Of a stretch of 20,213 nt of DNA, positions 14,180 to 20,213 are shown in pieces; positions within the stretch are counted from its first letter, which is position 1, and each line of letters starts with the position of its first letter. Where the stretch lies: positions 1 through 20,213 of the forward strand of contig JACQRB010000032.1 in the NCBI GenBank assembly GCA_016206685.1. Direction: 5' to 3'. The notes under the pieces are model-generated. The model was given only the letters and a program-made list of their open reading frames with translations, was not told the origin of the DNA and did not search any database. This stretch comes from Candidatus Omnitrophota bacterium (lineage in GTDB: Bacteria > Omnitrophota > Gorgyraeia > Aquiviventales > Aquiviventaceae). A program made the position numbers and the translations under genes.

Positions 14180-14692
14180 ATGGCAATCTCGGCCCGGCTG
14201 AGGGGGCTCCTCAGCAAGAACAGGATCCGCTACACCAGCCACAAGCATCCCACCGCCTATACCGCCCAGGAAATCGCCGCCGCGCAGCACGTGTCCGGCA
14301 AGCAGCTGGCCAAGTGCGTGCTGGTCAACACCGACAAGGGCTTCTTTCTGGCCGTGCTGCCCGCCGTCGCGCTCATTGATTTTGCCAAGCTCAAGGCCCT
14401 CGTGCGCGCCAAGCAGCTTAAGCTCGCCAGTGAATCCGACATCAAGCGCCTCTTTCCGGACGTCGAGGTCGGGGCGATGTCGGTCTTCGGCAACCTCTAC
14501 AACGTTCCCACCGTCGCGGACAAGGCCCTCGCGGCCGCGGAACAGATCGTCTGCAACGCCGGCAGCCACACCAAGACCATCACCCTGCGCTACCGCGACT
14601 TTGAGAAGCTCGTCAAACCAAAGGTCGGACTGTTTGGGTTACCCGTGGGCAAGGCGGCCAAAGGCAAGAAGGCCAAGTCGAAGAAGGCCTAG
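14180..14692 (+). CDS. YbaK/EbsC-family aminoacyl-tRNA deacylase-like protein
   Basis: The fold is that of trans-editing enzymes which remove wrongly attached amino acids from tRNA (YbaK on Cys-tRNA-Pro, ProXp-ala on Ala-tRNA-Pro). Supporting features are the RYTSHKHPTAYTAQEIAAAQHVSGKQLAKCVLV region with the conserved Lys45, GAMSVFGN, and VCNAGSHTKTITLRYRDFEKLV near the C-terminus. The specificity is not clear. An unusual tail of about 13 lysine- and alanine-rich residues (KAAKGKKAKSKKA) ends the 170-residue protein. A GGAGG ribosome-binding site and a promoter precede it. It is a monocistronic gene converging on the BFN gene. Confidence 0.85.
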   Translation: MAISARLRGLLSKNRIRYTSHKHPTAYTAQEIAAAQHVSGKQLAKCVLVNTDKGFFLAVLPAVALIDFAKLKALVRAKQLKLASESDIKRLFPDVEVGAMSVFGNLYNVPTVADKALAAAEQIVCNAGSHTKTITLRYRDFEKLVKPKVGLFGLPVGKAAKGKKAKSKKA

Positions 14693-14695
14693 ACC

Positions 14696-14723
14696 GGTGG
14701 ACTATGGACGGTGGACTATGGAC
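14696..14723. repeat. Tandem 14-base repeat between convergent genes
   Basis: Two perfect adjacent copies of GGTGGACTATGGAC occupy almost the whole 34-base gap between the YbaK-like stop (14692) and the BFN-protein stop (14727). No hairpin is apparent; the function is unknown. Confidence 0.9.
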
Positions 14724-14726
14724 TGG

Positions 14727-15170
14727 CTAGAGGCCGTAGCTCGAGGCCACCTGGTTCAGGACGTCCTCAGCCACGTAGATCGGCGCCTCAGCTCGCAAGG
14801 CGAGCGCGATGGAGTCCGATGGGCGGGCGTCCACTTCTTCCATCGCGCCCTCTTTGGTCTGCAACACCAGCGTCGCGAAAAAGGTGTTGAACTCCAGCTT
14901 GTTGACGACGATCCGCACCAGCTTGCCGCCCAGTTGCGTGATGGAGTTCCGCAGCAAATCATGGGTCAGCGGCCGCGGCGGCTGGATCCCGCTGATCTTC
15001 ATCTTGATCGCGGTGACCTCCGAGATCCCGATGATGATCGGCAGGAGGCGATTGCCGCCCCGCTCTTTGAGGACGATGACCTGCTCACCCCGCCGCTCGT
15101 CAATGCGGATCTTGTTGACTTCCATCTCGATGAGCCCGTTGTCGGACGACGGGGACGTAGACTCAGCCAT
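14727..15170 (-). CDS. Bifunctional nuclease family protein (BFN/DUF151)
   Basis: The BFN domain was described in plant proteins with RNase and DNase activity; the role in bacteria is less certain. The 147-residue protein shows the family motifs: NRLLPIIIGISEVTAI, PRPLTHDLLRNSITQLGGKLVRIVVNKLEFNTFFATL, EVDARPSDSIALALRAEAPIYVAEDVL. The ATG at 15170 was preferred over an adjacent TTG at 15173 because AGGAGG stands 6 bases before it. A strong divergent promoter overlaps that of the exported CPIC protein. Confidence 0.95.
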   Translation of the reverse strand: MAESTSPSSDNGLIEMEVNKIRIDERRGEQVIVLKERGGNRLLPIIIGISEVTAIKMKISGIQPPRPLTHDLLRNSITQLGGKLVRIVVNKLEFNTFFATLVLQTKEGAMEEVDARPSDSIALALRAEAPIYVAEDVLNQVASSYGL

Positions 15171-15181
15171 CAATTTCCTCC

Positions 15182-15210
15182 TCGACGGTTAGATACTTTA
15201 ATGCTATCAT
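15182..15210 (+). promoter_or_regulatory. Candidate promoter of the exported CPIC-motif protein
   Basis: TCGACG (15182-15187; 4 of 6) and TATCAT (15205-15210; 5 of 6) with a 17-base spacer. The predicted start is near 15217, leaving about 12 leader bases that include GGGGG. The -10 box overlaps that of the divergent BFN promoter. Confidence 0.5.
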
Positions 15211-15229
15211 GCGACGTCGGGGGTGTCAA
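15201..15229 (-). promoter_or_regulatory. Promoter of the BFN-family gene
   Basis: On the minus strand a perfect TTGACA (15229-15224) and TAGCAT (15206-15201; 4 of 6) with a 17-base spacer. The predicted start near 15194 gives a leader of about 24 bases with AGGAGG. The -35 box touches the start codon of the divergent gene. Confidence 0.75.
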
Positions 15230-15657
15230 TGGAGGCGCGGACGATCGTGCTGATCAGCGTGGGCGTCTTCCTTGGGCTTGCCGGTCCTGTGCGAGCCGAG
15301 GAGAAGAAGCCGGCCGTCTGCCCGATTTGCCACAGGGCGAACGACCAGGCTTCCTCCTATCCTCAGCGGGCCGGCACGACGCTGGCGCGCGGAGCGATGA
15401 ACACCGCGTTCGGGTGGACGGAGCTGCTCATCCAGCCCTCGCAAGAAGTCAAGACCGGCGGCAATCTCGTTGCCGGCATCGGCAACGGCGTGGGCCGGGC
15501 CGCCAAACGGACCTTCCTTGGCGTCGGTGAAATCTTCACGTGCTGGCTGCCCAAAGGCCAACAAGGATACCTGAGCCTCAACACCGATTGCCCGATCTGC
15601 ATGGGCACCCACCACGCTCCCCCGCCAGCCAAGAACACGCTTGACAAGCGTCCCTGA
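15229..15657 (+). CDS. Exported small protein, TIGR04073-like, with two CPIC motifs
   Basis: The 142-residue product has a Sec signal peptide (cleavage likely after VRA, residue 23). The middle (TTLARGAMNTAFGWTELLIQPSQEV, then GNGVGRAAKRTFLGVGEIFTCW) resembles the exosortase-associated TIGR04073 family by its RG-x-x-N, E and G/R spacing; this is recognition by eye. Unusually it is flanked by CPICH (Cys31/Cys34/His35) and CPICM (Cys121/Cys124), with a further Cys105. CPICH fits a heme c attachment motif, while the paired CPxC knuckles could equally bind zinc or iron, or form disulfides. GGGGG lies 5 bases before the ATG at 15229; a GTG at 15223 is an alternative. The function is unknown. Confidence 0.75.
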   Translation: MEARTIVLISVGVFLGLAGPVRAEEKKPAVCPICHRANDQASSYPQRAGTTLARGAMNTAFGWTELLIQPSQEVKTGGNLVAGIGNGVGRAAKRTFLGVGEIFTCWLPKGQQGYLSLNTDCPICMGTHHAPPPAKNTLDKRP

Positions 15658-15669
15658 ACGGCCTAAGCT
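15641..15669 (+). promoter_or_regulatory. Promoter of the cobalamin riboswitch and TonB receptor
   Basis: A perfect TTGACA (15641-15646) lies in the last codons of the upstream gene, 17 bases from TAAGCT (15664-15669; 3 of 6). The predicted start near 15676 is only 9 bases before the aptamer P1 helix, which supports the call despite the weak -10 box. Confidence 0.6.
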
Positions 15670-15684
15670 CGCACGCGCAAGTGG

Positions 15685-15866
15685 TGATCTTTGGGCGCTT
15701 CGCCTAATGGCGAGGCAAACAGGGAAGCCCGTGAAACTCGGGCGCGGACCCGCCGCTGTCACCTCCGGTTGCGGTCCCTAGCTGAAGGCCACTGTCCGCC
15801 AGCAGTCGTTGGTGGGTGGGAAGGCGCTAGGGACGGGAGGGAGCCAGAAGACCTACCCGAAGATCA
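15685..15866 (+). ncRNA. Cobalamin (B12) riboswitch aptamer
   Basis: The conserved core is recognisable: AAGCCCGTGAAACTCGGGC, GCGGACCCGCCGCTGT, and the B12 box GAGCCAGAAGACCTACC at 15841-15857. The closing P1 helix pairs 15685-15691 with 15860-15866 over seven base pairs. An intrinsic terminator downstream (15974-16000) makes transcriptional attenuation the likely mode: bound adenosylcobalamin or a related cobalamin would shut off the TonB receptor. This ties the receptor to vitamin B12. Confidence 0.96.
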
Positions 15867-15922
15867 GGTCCTCGCGCCCGTCCGCCCCGTTGAACGAGGG
15901 GCGGGCAGGTGTGGCGAGGACC
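15867..15922 (+). other. Extended hairpin directly after the riboswitch aptamer
   Basis: GGTCCTCGC (15867-15875) pairs perfectly with GCGAGGACC (15914-15922), and inside it CCGCCCC (15882-15888) pairs with GGGGCGG (15898-15904). It stacks directly on the P1 helix. It may be the P13-type hairpin that contacts the aptamer loop in class I cobalamin riboswitches, but this was not proven. Confidence 0.65.
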
Positions 15923-15973
15923 GCCGCCATCGCTTCGTGGAGCGAGTCGAGGGTGAAGGAAACCGGGACTTTT

Positions 15974-16000
15974 CCCCGACGGATCCCGTCGGGGTTTTTT
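15974..16000 (+). terminator. Riboswitch-controlled intrinsic terminator
   Basis: CCCCGACGG (15974-15982) pairs perfectly with CCGTCGGGG (15986-15994) around a 3-base loop, followed by six T. It lies between the aptamer and the TonB receptor start at 16066, the position expected of a regulated terminator. Confidence 0.93.
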
Positions 16001-16065
16001 ATTGCCCTCGCGCTCCTCCACAGCAGACGCCCCGCGCGATTCGGGGCTCATGGAAGGAGGGTCAC

Positions 16066-18099
16066 ATGGTGCTCGGGAGGAGGCGTCGTTGGGGTCTGGT
16101 GATGTGGGGGCTGACGGCATCATGGCTGGGCGTTGATGCCGGCATGCGGACCGTCGCGTCTGCGGATGAGCCGTCAGCCGTTGAGCTCGAGCACGTGCTT
16201 GTGACGCCCCGGCGCATCCCGGGGTTGTTCGTTGATGTCTCGACATTTCCCGGGAACGCCACCGTCATCACCGCCAGGGACATCGCCCAATCCGGCGCGA
16301 CCACCATCCAGGAGCTCCTCGCCCGCGCAGAAGGGGTTCTCCTCGCTGACGCGCAGGGTTTCGGGTTGAACTCAGACAGCACGCTGAACCTGCGCGGGAT
16401 CGTCAACAGCTCCCGCACCGGGGCGTTGGTGGTCGTGGACGGCGTGCGGCAGAACCGTTTCACGGGCGACGAGGTCCATTGGCAGAGCCTCCCGCTGGAG
16501 GCTCTTGAACGCATTGAGATCATTCGTGGCGGCGGGGGGCTCATGTACGGCGAAGGGGCGCTGGCCGGCGTCATCAATATCGTCACGAAAAAAGGGGGTG
16601 ACCGGCTCCTTGAAACAGAGGAACGCGTGGAGGTCGGCTCATTCGGCTGGCAGAAGTATGCCATTGCCGCCCGAGGCCGCGCTCAGAGATTGACCTACGG
16701 GGTCACCTATCTGCGGCGTCTGCTGGGGGGGTATCGGGAATTTTCCTGGTCGCGCAATACGACGATCACGACGCATGGCGGCGTGGAAGTGAGTCCCCTG
16801 GCTCGTGTCGAGGTCAATGTCCTGCACAGCGAGGACACCACCGCCACTCCGGGCGGCCTGACGCCCGCGCAGGCGGAAGCCCGACGCGAACAAGCGGTGA
16901 TTGACAACGTGGTGCTCTTCGACGACGAAACAGATCAGGTCTCTTCCGATCTCATCCTGGGCCCCTGGCAGGGGCTCTCAGCCGTCTTCAACGTGTTCTG
17001 GCGCAACCGGGTCGCCGACTCCCTGCGCTCGAACCTGTTCACCATCACGCCCTCGCAGGGCCTGAGCCTGAGGACCAGCTACGAAGCCGGCGAGGCCGCG
17101 CTCAAGCATCTGCTCATCAGTGGGATCGAGCTCATGGACGATAAAGCCACCACCGGCACGCGCGGGAGCGGCACGGAAGACGAGTCCCATCGCAAGGGGT
17201 ATGGCTTATACCTTGAAGACACCGTGACGTTCTGGGAACGCCTCTCCCTGATCGCGGGGCTGCGGTTCGATAAGTTCCGCTACGGAGAGGCGCTGAGCTT
17301 CCCCAGCTTCGTGGGCACGCTGCATTTTAACGGTTTCAGCCCCAAGGCCGGGCTGGTCTACTCCCTCATCCCCAAGACCTGCGAGGTCTTTGCCTCGTAC
17401 AGCCGGCCGTTCAAGGCCCCGAACGTCGATGACTACTCGGGAATCATCAAAGACTTCGTCGGGAATATCAACCTCAGGCCTCAAGAGGCGAACACCTACG
17501 AGGTGGGGCTGCGGCTGACGCGCCCACGCGTGCGGGCGAACGCCACCGCGTTCTACATCCGCACGCACGATGAGATTCTCTTCAACCGCCTCTCGGGGGC
17601 GTTCGGGCAGAACGACAATTTCGAGACCCGACGCGTGGGCGCGGAACTTGGCGCGCACGCCGAAGTTCCCGACCGGCTGCGAGGATCGCTGGCCTACACC
17701 TTCGTGGACGCGGCGTTCCGCAAGGGCTCGTTCAGCGGGCATACGATCCCCGGCACGCCGAAGCACACGCTCAACACGAGCGTGGGGATCTCGCCGGTCC
17801 GAGGGCTCTGGTTGGATCTGGACTGGGAGCTCGTCAACGATTTCTTCCGGATCAACGACTTCAACAACATCCTCCCGGCCGATAACTACGGGGTCCTCAA
17901 TCTGACGCTCCAGTACGAGCTGCCGGAAGCTCTCACGCAGGGGCGGGGGCCGGCGACGAAGGCGTTCCTGAAGATCCAGAACCTCACCAACGAAGAGTAC
18001 GCCGCGTTCCAATCCAGTAATGGCTCGAACTCCTCCGGGGCCGGTGAGAACCCCGCGCCGCCGATTGGATTTTTCGGAGGGTTGACCGTGAAGTTCTAG
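16066..18099 (+). CDS. TonB-dependent outer-membrane receptor, BtuB-type
   Basis: Imports a scarce ligand across the outer membrane using TonB energy; the riboswitch upstream indicates cobalamin or a precursor. The 677-residue protein has a signal peptide (basic RRRRW, hydrophobic core, then ASA-DEP), a plug domain from about residue 45 to 170 (GNATVITARDIAQSGATTIQELLARAEGVLL, LNLRGI, VVVDGVRQN, LERIEIIRGGGGLMYGEGALAGVINIVTKK), and a beta-barrel to the C-terminal TVKF, which ends in the expected Phe. Late strands include VFASYSRPFKAPNVDDYSG and NLRPQEANTYEVGLR. AGGAGG is 6 bases before the ATG. No TonB/ExbBD or BtuCDF genes lie nearby. Confidence 0.95.
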   Translation: MVLGRRRRWGLVMWGLTASWLGVDAGMRTVASADEPSAVELEHVLVTPRRIPGLFVDVSTFPGNATVITARDIAQSGATTIQELLARAEGVLLADAQGFGLNSDSTLNLRGIVNSSRTGALVVVDGVRQNRFTGDEVHWQSLPLEALERIEIIRGGGGLMYGEGALAGVINIVTKKGGDRLLETEERVEVGSFGWQKYAIAARGRAQRLTYGVTYLRRLLGGYREFSWSRNTTITTHGGVEVSPLARVEVNVLHSEDTTATPGGLTPAQAEARREQAVIDNVVLFDDETDQVSSDLILGPWQGLSAVFNVFWRNRVADSLRSNLFTITPSQGLSLRTSYEAGEAALKHLLISGIELMDDKATTGTRGSGTEDESHRKGYGLYLEDTVTFWERLSLIAGLRFDKFRYGEALSFPSFVGTLHFNGFSPKAGLVYSLIPKTCEVFASYSRPFKAPNVDDYSGIIKDFVGNINLRPQEANTYEVGLRLTRPRVRANATAFYIRTHDEILFNRLSGAFGQNDNFETRRVGAELGAHAEVPDRLRGSLAYTFVDAAFRKGSFSGHTIPGTPKHTLNTSVGISPVRGLWLDLDWELVNDFFRINDFNNILPADNYGVLNLTLQYELPEALTQGRGPATKAFLKIQNLTNEEYAAFQSSNGSNSSGAGENPAPPIGFFGGLTVKF

Positions 18100-18126
18100 G
18101 CGCCAGCTCAGGCTCCAGTTTTTCGC

Positions 18127-18155
18127 TTGACAAGGTGTATCAGATACACTATATT
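18127..18155 (+). promoter_or_regulatory. Promoter of nrtR-nadA
   Basis: A perfect TTGACA (18127-18132) and TATATT (18150-18155; 5 of 6) with exactly 17 bases between them. The predicted start near 18162 gives a leader of about 33 bases. The promoter spacer and start region are filled by the palindromic operator. Confidence 0.85.
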
Positions 18156-18175
18156 CTATAGTGTATAGCGTACAC
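18135..18175. promoter_or_regulatory. Double NrtR-like operator
   Basis: Two sites share the pattern GTGTA-N5-TACAC: GTGTATCAGATACAC (18135-18149) and GTGTATAGCGTACAC (18161-18175), centres 26 bases apart. The half-sites between them also form a perfect 10+3+10 palindrome centred at 18155. The first site fills the spacer between the -35 and -10 boxes, and the second covers the transcription start. The encoded Nudix/winged-helix regulator is the expected binder. Confidence 0.8.
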
Positions 18176-18194
18176 TTACTCATCCCCGACGCCG

Positions 18195-18950
18195 ATGCAC
18201 AACGGACACGCTGCCCTACTCTCGCGATCTCGCGCGATCCCGGCCCTTCCGCCGGAGGGGAGCGACCGCCATGTCGTCGCGGTGGACATCGCGCTCTTCA
18301 CCATCCAGGACGAGTCGCTCAAGGTCCTGCTGGTCAAGCGCGCCGTCCCGCCCTTCCCCGGCTGGTGGTCGTTGCCGGGCGGGTTCGTGGGTCGAGCGGA
18401 ATCGGTGGATGAAGCCGCGCTACGCGAGCTCCAAGAGGAGACGGGGATTACCACCGTCTACCTGGAGCAGCTCTATACGTTTGGCGATCTTGACCGGGAC
18501 CCGCGGGGCCGGGTGATCAGCGTGAGCTACTACGCGCTCGTCGACTGGGAACGCTTCCGGCTCAAGGCTCACAGCTCCGCGAAAGGGGGGGCCAAACCCG
18601 CCGGCACGCGCTGGTTTTCGGTCAACCGCCTGCCGACCGTGGCGTTCGACCATCGCAAGATCGTCACCTCGGCGCTGGAGCGGCTGCGCAACAAGGTCAA
18701 CTACACCAGCGCGGCGTTCCAGCTGCTGCCGAAGAAGTTCACGCTCTCGGAGTTGCAGCGGGCCTATGAAGTCATCCTCGGTCAGCCGTTGGACAAGCGC
18801 AACTTCCGCAAGAAAATGCTGCAGCTTGGCATCTTGAAGGACACCAGGGAGCGGCAGGTGGAGGGCCGGCAGCGCCCCGCGCGATTGTATGCCTTCACGG
18901 AGGCGCGCGTCATCAAGCTCCAGGAAAAAGGCATCATCGTCCCCTTCTGA
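18195..18950 (+). CDS. nrtR: NrtR-type Nudix transcriptional regulator
   Basis: NrtR repressors control NAD synthesis genes and respond to ADP-ribose or related NAD metabolites. The 251-residue protein has an N-terminal Nudix domain with an intact Nudix box GFVGRAESVDEAALRELQEETGI (about residues 62-84), so ADP-ribose hydrolysis is possible, and a C-terminal winged helix (FTLSELQRAYEVILGQPLDKRNFRKKMLQLGIL) as in NrtR. It is followed by nadA after 9 bases, and its upstream region carries a double palindrome, both as expected for this regulator. The ATG at 18195 lacks a Shine-Dalgarno; a shorter GTG start is conceivable but would trim the domain edge. Confidence 0.9.
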   Translation: MHNGHAALLSRSRAIPALPPEGSDRHVVAVDIALFTIQDESLKVLLVKRAVPPFPGWWSLPGGFVGRAESVDEAALRELQEETGITTVYLEQLYTFGDLDRDPRGRVISVSYYALVDWERFRLKAHSSAKGGAKPAGTRWFSVNRLPTVAFDHRKIVTSALERLRNKVNYTSAAFQLLPKKFTLSELQRAYEVILGQPLDKRNFRKKMLQLGILKDTRERQVEGRQRPARLYAFTEARVIKLQEKGIIVPF

Positions 18951-18959
18951 TCATCAGCT

Positions 18960-19934
18960 ATGGCACTCATCATTGATCACCCATCACCCATCACGCAGGA
19001 AAATGGCCAGGGAACCAACGGCCATGCCGGCCTGAAAGAAACAGTCCGGCAACTGGCGCGGGAGCGAAAGGCGGTGATCCTGGCGCACAACTACCAGGAC
19101 GGGGCGATCCAGGACGTCGCGGATTGCGTCGGCGATTCCCTGAACCTGGCCAAGTACGCCAGGGCGACCGACGCGGAGATCATCCTGTTCTGCGGGGTGC
19201 ACTTCATGGCCGAAGCCGCCGTCATGCTCAACCCCGCCAAGCTCGTCCTGATGCCGGACCTGGGGGCCGGCTGCGCCCTGGCCGACATGATCGTGCCCCA
19301 GCAGATCCGCCAGTGGCGCGCCCAACATCCCGACGGGGCAGTCGTCTGCTACATCAATACCTCGGCCGCCGTCAAGGCCGAGTGCGACTACTGCTGCACG
19401 TCTTCCAACGCCGTCAAGGTGGTCGAGCACATCCCTCAAGAGAAGGAGATTCTCTTTGTCCCGGATTACTATCTGGGCAGCTATGTGAAGGCCAAGACCA
19501 AGCGCAACATCCACCTCTGGAAAGGCTATTGCCCCGCTCACGCGGTCATCCTGCCTGAACGCATCGATGCGCTGCGCGATGAGCATCCTGATGCCGAGTT
19601 CCTGATGCATCCGGAGTGCGGGTGTCTGACGAAACAGATGGACCTGGCCGATCAGATCCTCTCCACCGAAGGGATGGTCAGCCACGTGCGGCGCTCCCCC
19701 GCCCAGACGTTTATCATTGCGACGGAAACCGGCATCCTCCACCGCATGCGCCAGCAGAATCCCGATAAAACGTTCCTGCCGGCCAGCGAGCACGCCTCCT
19801 GCCACTACATGCAGCGCAACACCCTCGAGAAGGTCTTCTGGTCGCTGGTCAAGCTCCAGTATCCCGTCACGGTGGATCCCGCCCTCGCGCAGCGTGCGCT
19901 CGTCCCCATCGAACGCATGCTCGCCATCAGCTAA
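18960..19934 (+). CDS. nadA: Quinolinate synthase NadA
   Basis: Condenses iminoaspartate with dihydroxyacetone phosphate to quinolinate in de novo NAD synthesis; it uses a 4Fe-4S cluster. The three cluster cysteines are likely Cys105 (LGAGCALAD), Cys191 (WKGYCPAH) and Cys281 (EHASCHYM). Other family motifs include VILAHNYQ, CGVHFMAEAA, YINTSAAVKAECD and HPECGC. The first roughly 22 residues are extra relative to typical starts about 20 residues before AHNYQ, and are partly encoded by a 7-base micro-repeat; no other in-frame ATG gives a better start. No Shine-Dalgarno is visible; the gene follows nrtR by 9 bases. nadB and nadC are not in the window. Confidence 0.96.
   Translation: MALIIDHPSPITQENGQGTNGHAGLKETVRQLARERKAVILAHNYQDGAIQDVADCVGDSLNLAKYARATDAEIILFCGVHFMAEAAVMLNPAKLVLMPDLGAGCALADMIVPQQIRQWRAQHPDGAVVCYINTSAAVKAECDYCCTSSNAVKVVEHIPQEKEILFVPDYYLGSYVKAKTKRNIHLWKGYCPAHAVILPERIDALRDEHPDAEFLMHPECGCLTKQMDLADQILSTEGMVSHVRRSPAQTFIIATETGILHRMRQQNPDKTFLPASEHASCHYMQRNTLEKVFWSLVKLQYPVTVDPALAQRALVPIERMLAIS
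18976..18994. repeat. 7-base micro-repeat inside the nadA start region
   Basis: Two perfect copies of ATCACCC followed by a partial third (ATCAC) encode part of the extra N-terminal residues of NadA. The repeat lies 16 bases after the start codon. Confidence 0.75.
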
Positions 19935-20213
19935 CCCCACACCCTGAGCGCAGGCGCTGGGGCCTTCCTTGCCGCACCCCTCCTTCGCGTTCGGCCTGGG
20001 CGAAGGCGGGCGGTGCCCCCTCGGAAATTCCCTCGGCTTCGCCTCGGTCAGTTTCCGTGTCCCCCTGCCTTCGCCGGCGGCCTCAGAAGCCGCTCAGTCC
20101 GGGGTGCCGGTCTGCGTCAGGCCCGCAGCGCCTGCTTCTGCCGACCGTGGGCAGCGGGTGACGCGGAGCCGGGGCCCCCGCCGCCCGCCCGCAGACGACG
20201 CGCGATAGGCTGC
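19935..20213. other. Gene-free, GC-rich segment with strong inverted repeats
   Basis: No convincing protein is encoded; the one 79-codon plus-strand frame has no family features. GGCGAAGGC (19999-20007) pairs with GCCTTCGCC (20067-20075), and inside it CGGAAA (20022-20027) pairs with TTTCCG (20052-20057). An alternative pairing is CCTTCGC (19982-19988) with GCGAAGG (20000-20006). Another hairpin is GCGGC (20077-20081) with GCCGC (20089-20093). No RNase P, SRP or tRNA signature was found, though GATAGGCTGC ends the window. Confidence 0.5.

Noticed and set aside
18100..18126. Terminator after the TonB receptor (T-run at 18119-18123)
   Set aside because: The only stem before the T-run is about three base pairs, too weak to call.
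20150..20213. RNase P RNA near the right edge, because GATAGGCTGC recalls its conserved TAGGCTGC
   Set aside because: The conserved GAGGAAAGTCC and GGTAAGAGCGCACC blocks are absent on both strands; a ten-base likeness is not enough.
1..20213. CRISPR arrays, restriction or defence islands, transposases, rRNA genes
   Set aside because: No regularly spaced repeats, no nuclease/methylase pairs, no transposase motifs and no rRNA-like sequence were found on either strand.

Overview
This is a GC-rich, gene-dense bacterial chromosome segment from a Gram-negative organism. The evidence for an outer membrane is a TonB-dependent receptor, an AsmA-like envelope protein and a lipoprotein-type cell-wall amidase. 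The taxon cannot be fixed from the sequence. A small exported protein resembling the exosortase-associated TIGR04073 family, the high GC and the tiny intergenic micro-repeats point weakly to an uncultivated lineage of the Omnitrophota/Nitrospirota/Methylomirabilota kind. Almost everything is housekeeping; the clearest foreign-looking piece is a Fic-protein gene behind the tmRNA gene.

Layout. Positions 1-2756: tRNA-Pro (minus) divergent from an 855-residue AsmA-like protein. 2743-4982 (minus): a cell-wall amidase, murI and rdgB run. 5081-6324: a lower-GC unit with one class II Fic adenylyltransferase gene, an elaborate operator, and near-identical 18-base direct repeats at both ends, the right one lying inside the ssrA terminator. 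6352-9843 (minus): a tightly overlapping run, ATP-grasp ligase, SAM methyltransferase, exported PCMT, smpB, ssrA, closed by a strong terminator. 9889-9970: tRNA-Leu(CAG), plus strand. 9952-14058 (minus): lpdA, pfkB-type kinase, M23 peptidase, pgeF and gamma-carbonic anhydrase, probably one transcript from a promoter next to the lpdA start codon. 14180-14692: YbaK-like deacylase (plus). 14727-15170: bifunctional-nuclease-domain protein (minus). 15229-15657: exported CPIC-motif protein (plus). 15641-18099: promoter, cobalamin riboswitch, terminator and TonB receptor. 18127-19934: autoregulated-looking nrtR and nadA. 19935-20213: no gene seen, but much potential RNA structure.

How the genes work together. 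The smpB-ssrA pair (ribosome rescue) sits behind a protein-repair methyltransferase. The amidase-murI run and the M23-pgeF pair are peptidoglycan metabolism and quality control. The riboswitch-TonB unit is vitamin B12-controlled uptake across the outer membrane. The nrtR-nadA unit is NAD synthesis under a Nudix-type repressor, with two GTGTA-N5-TACAC sites overlying its promoter.

Regulatory signals are readable: several sigma-70-like promoters with 17-18 base spacers, two of which place transcription starts at or within a few bases of the start codon (lpdA and the AsmA gene). No known defence island, CRISPR array, transposase or integrase was seen.
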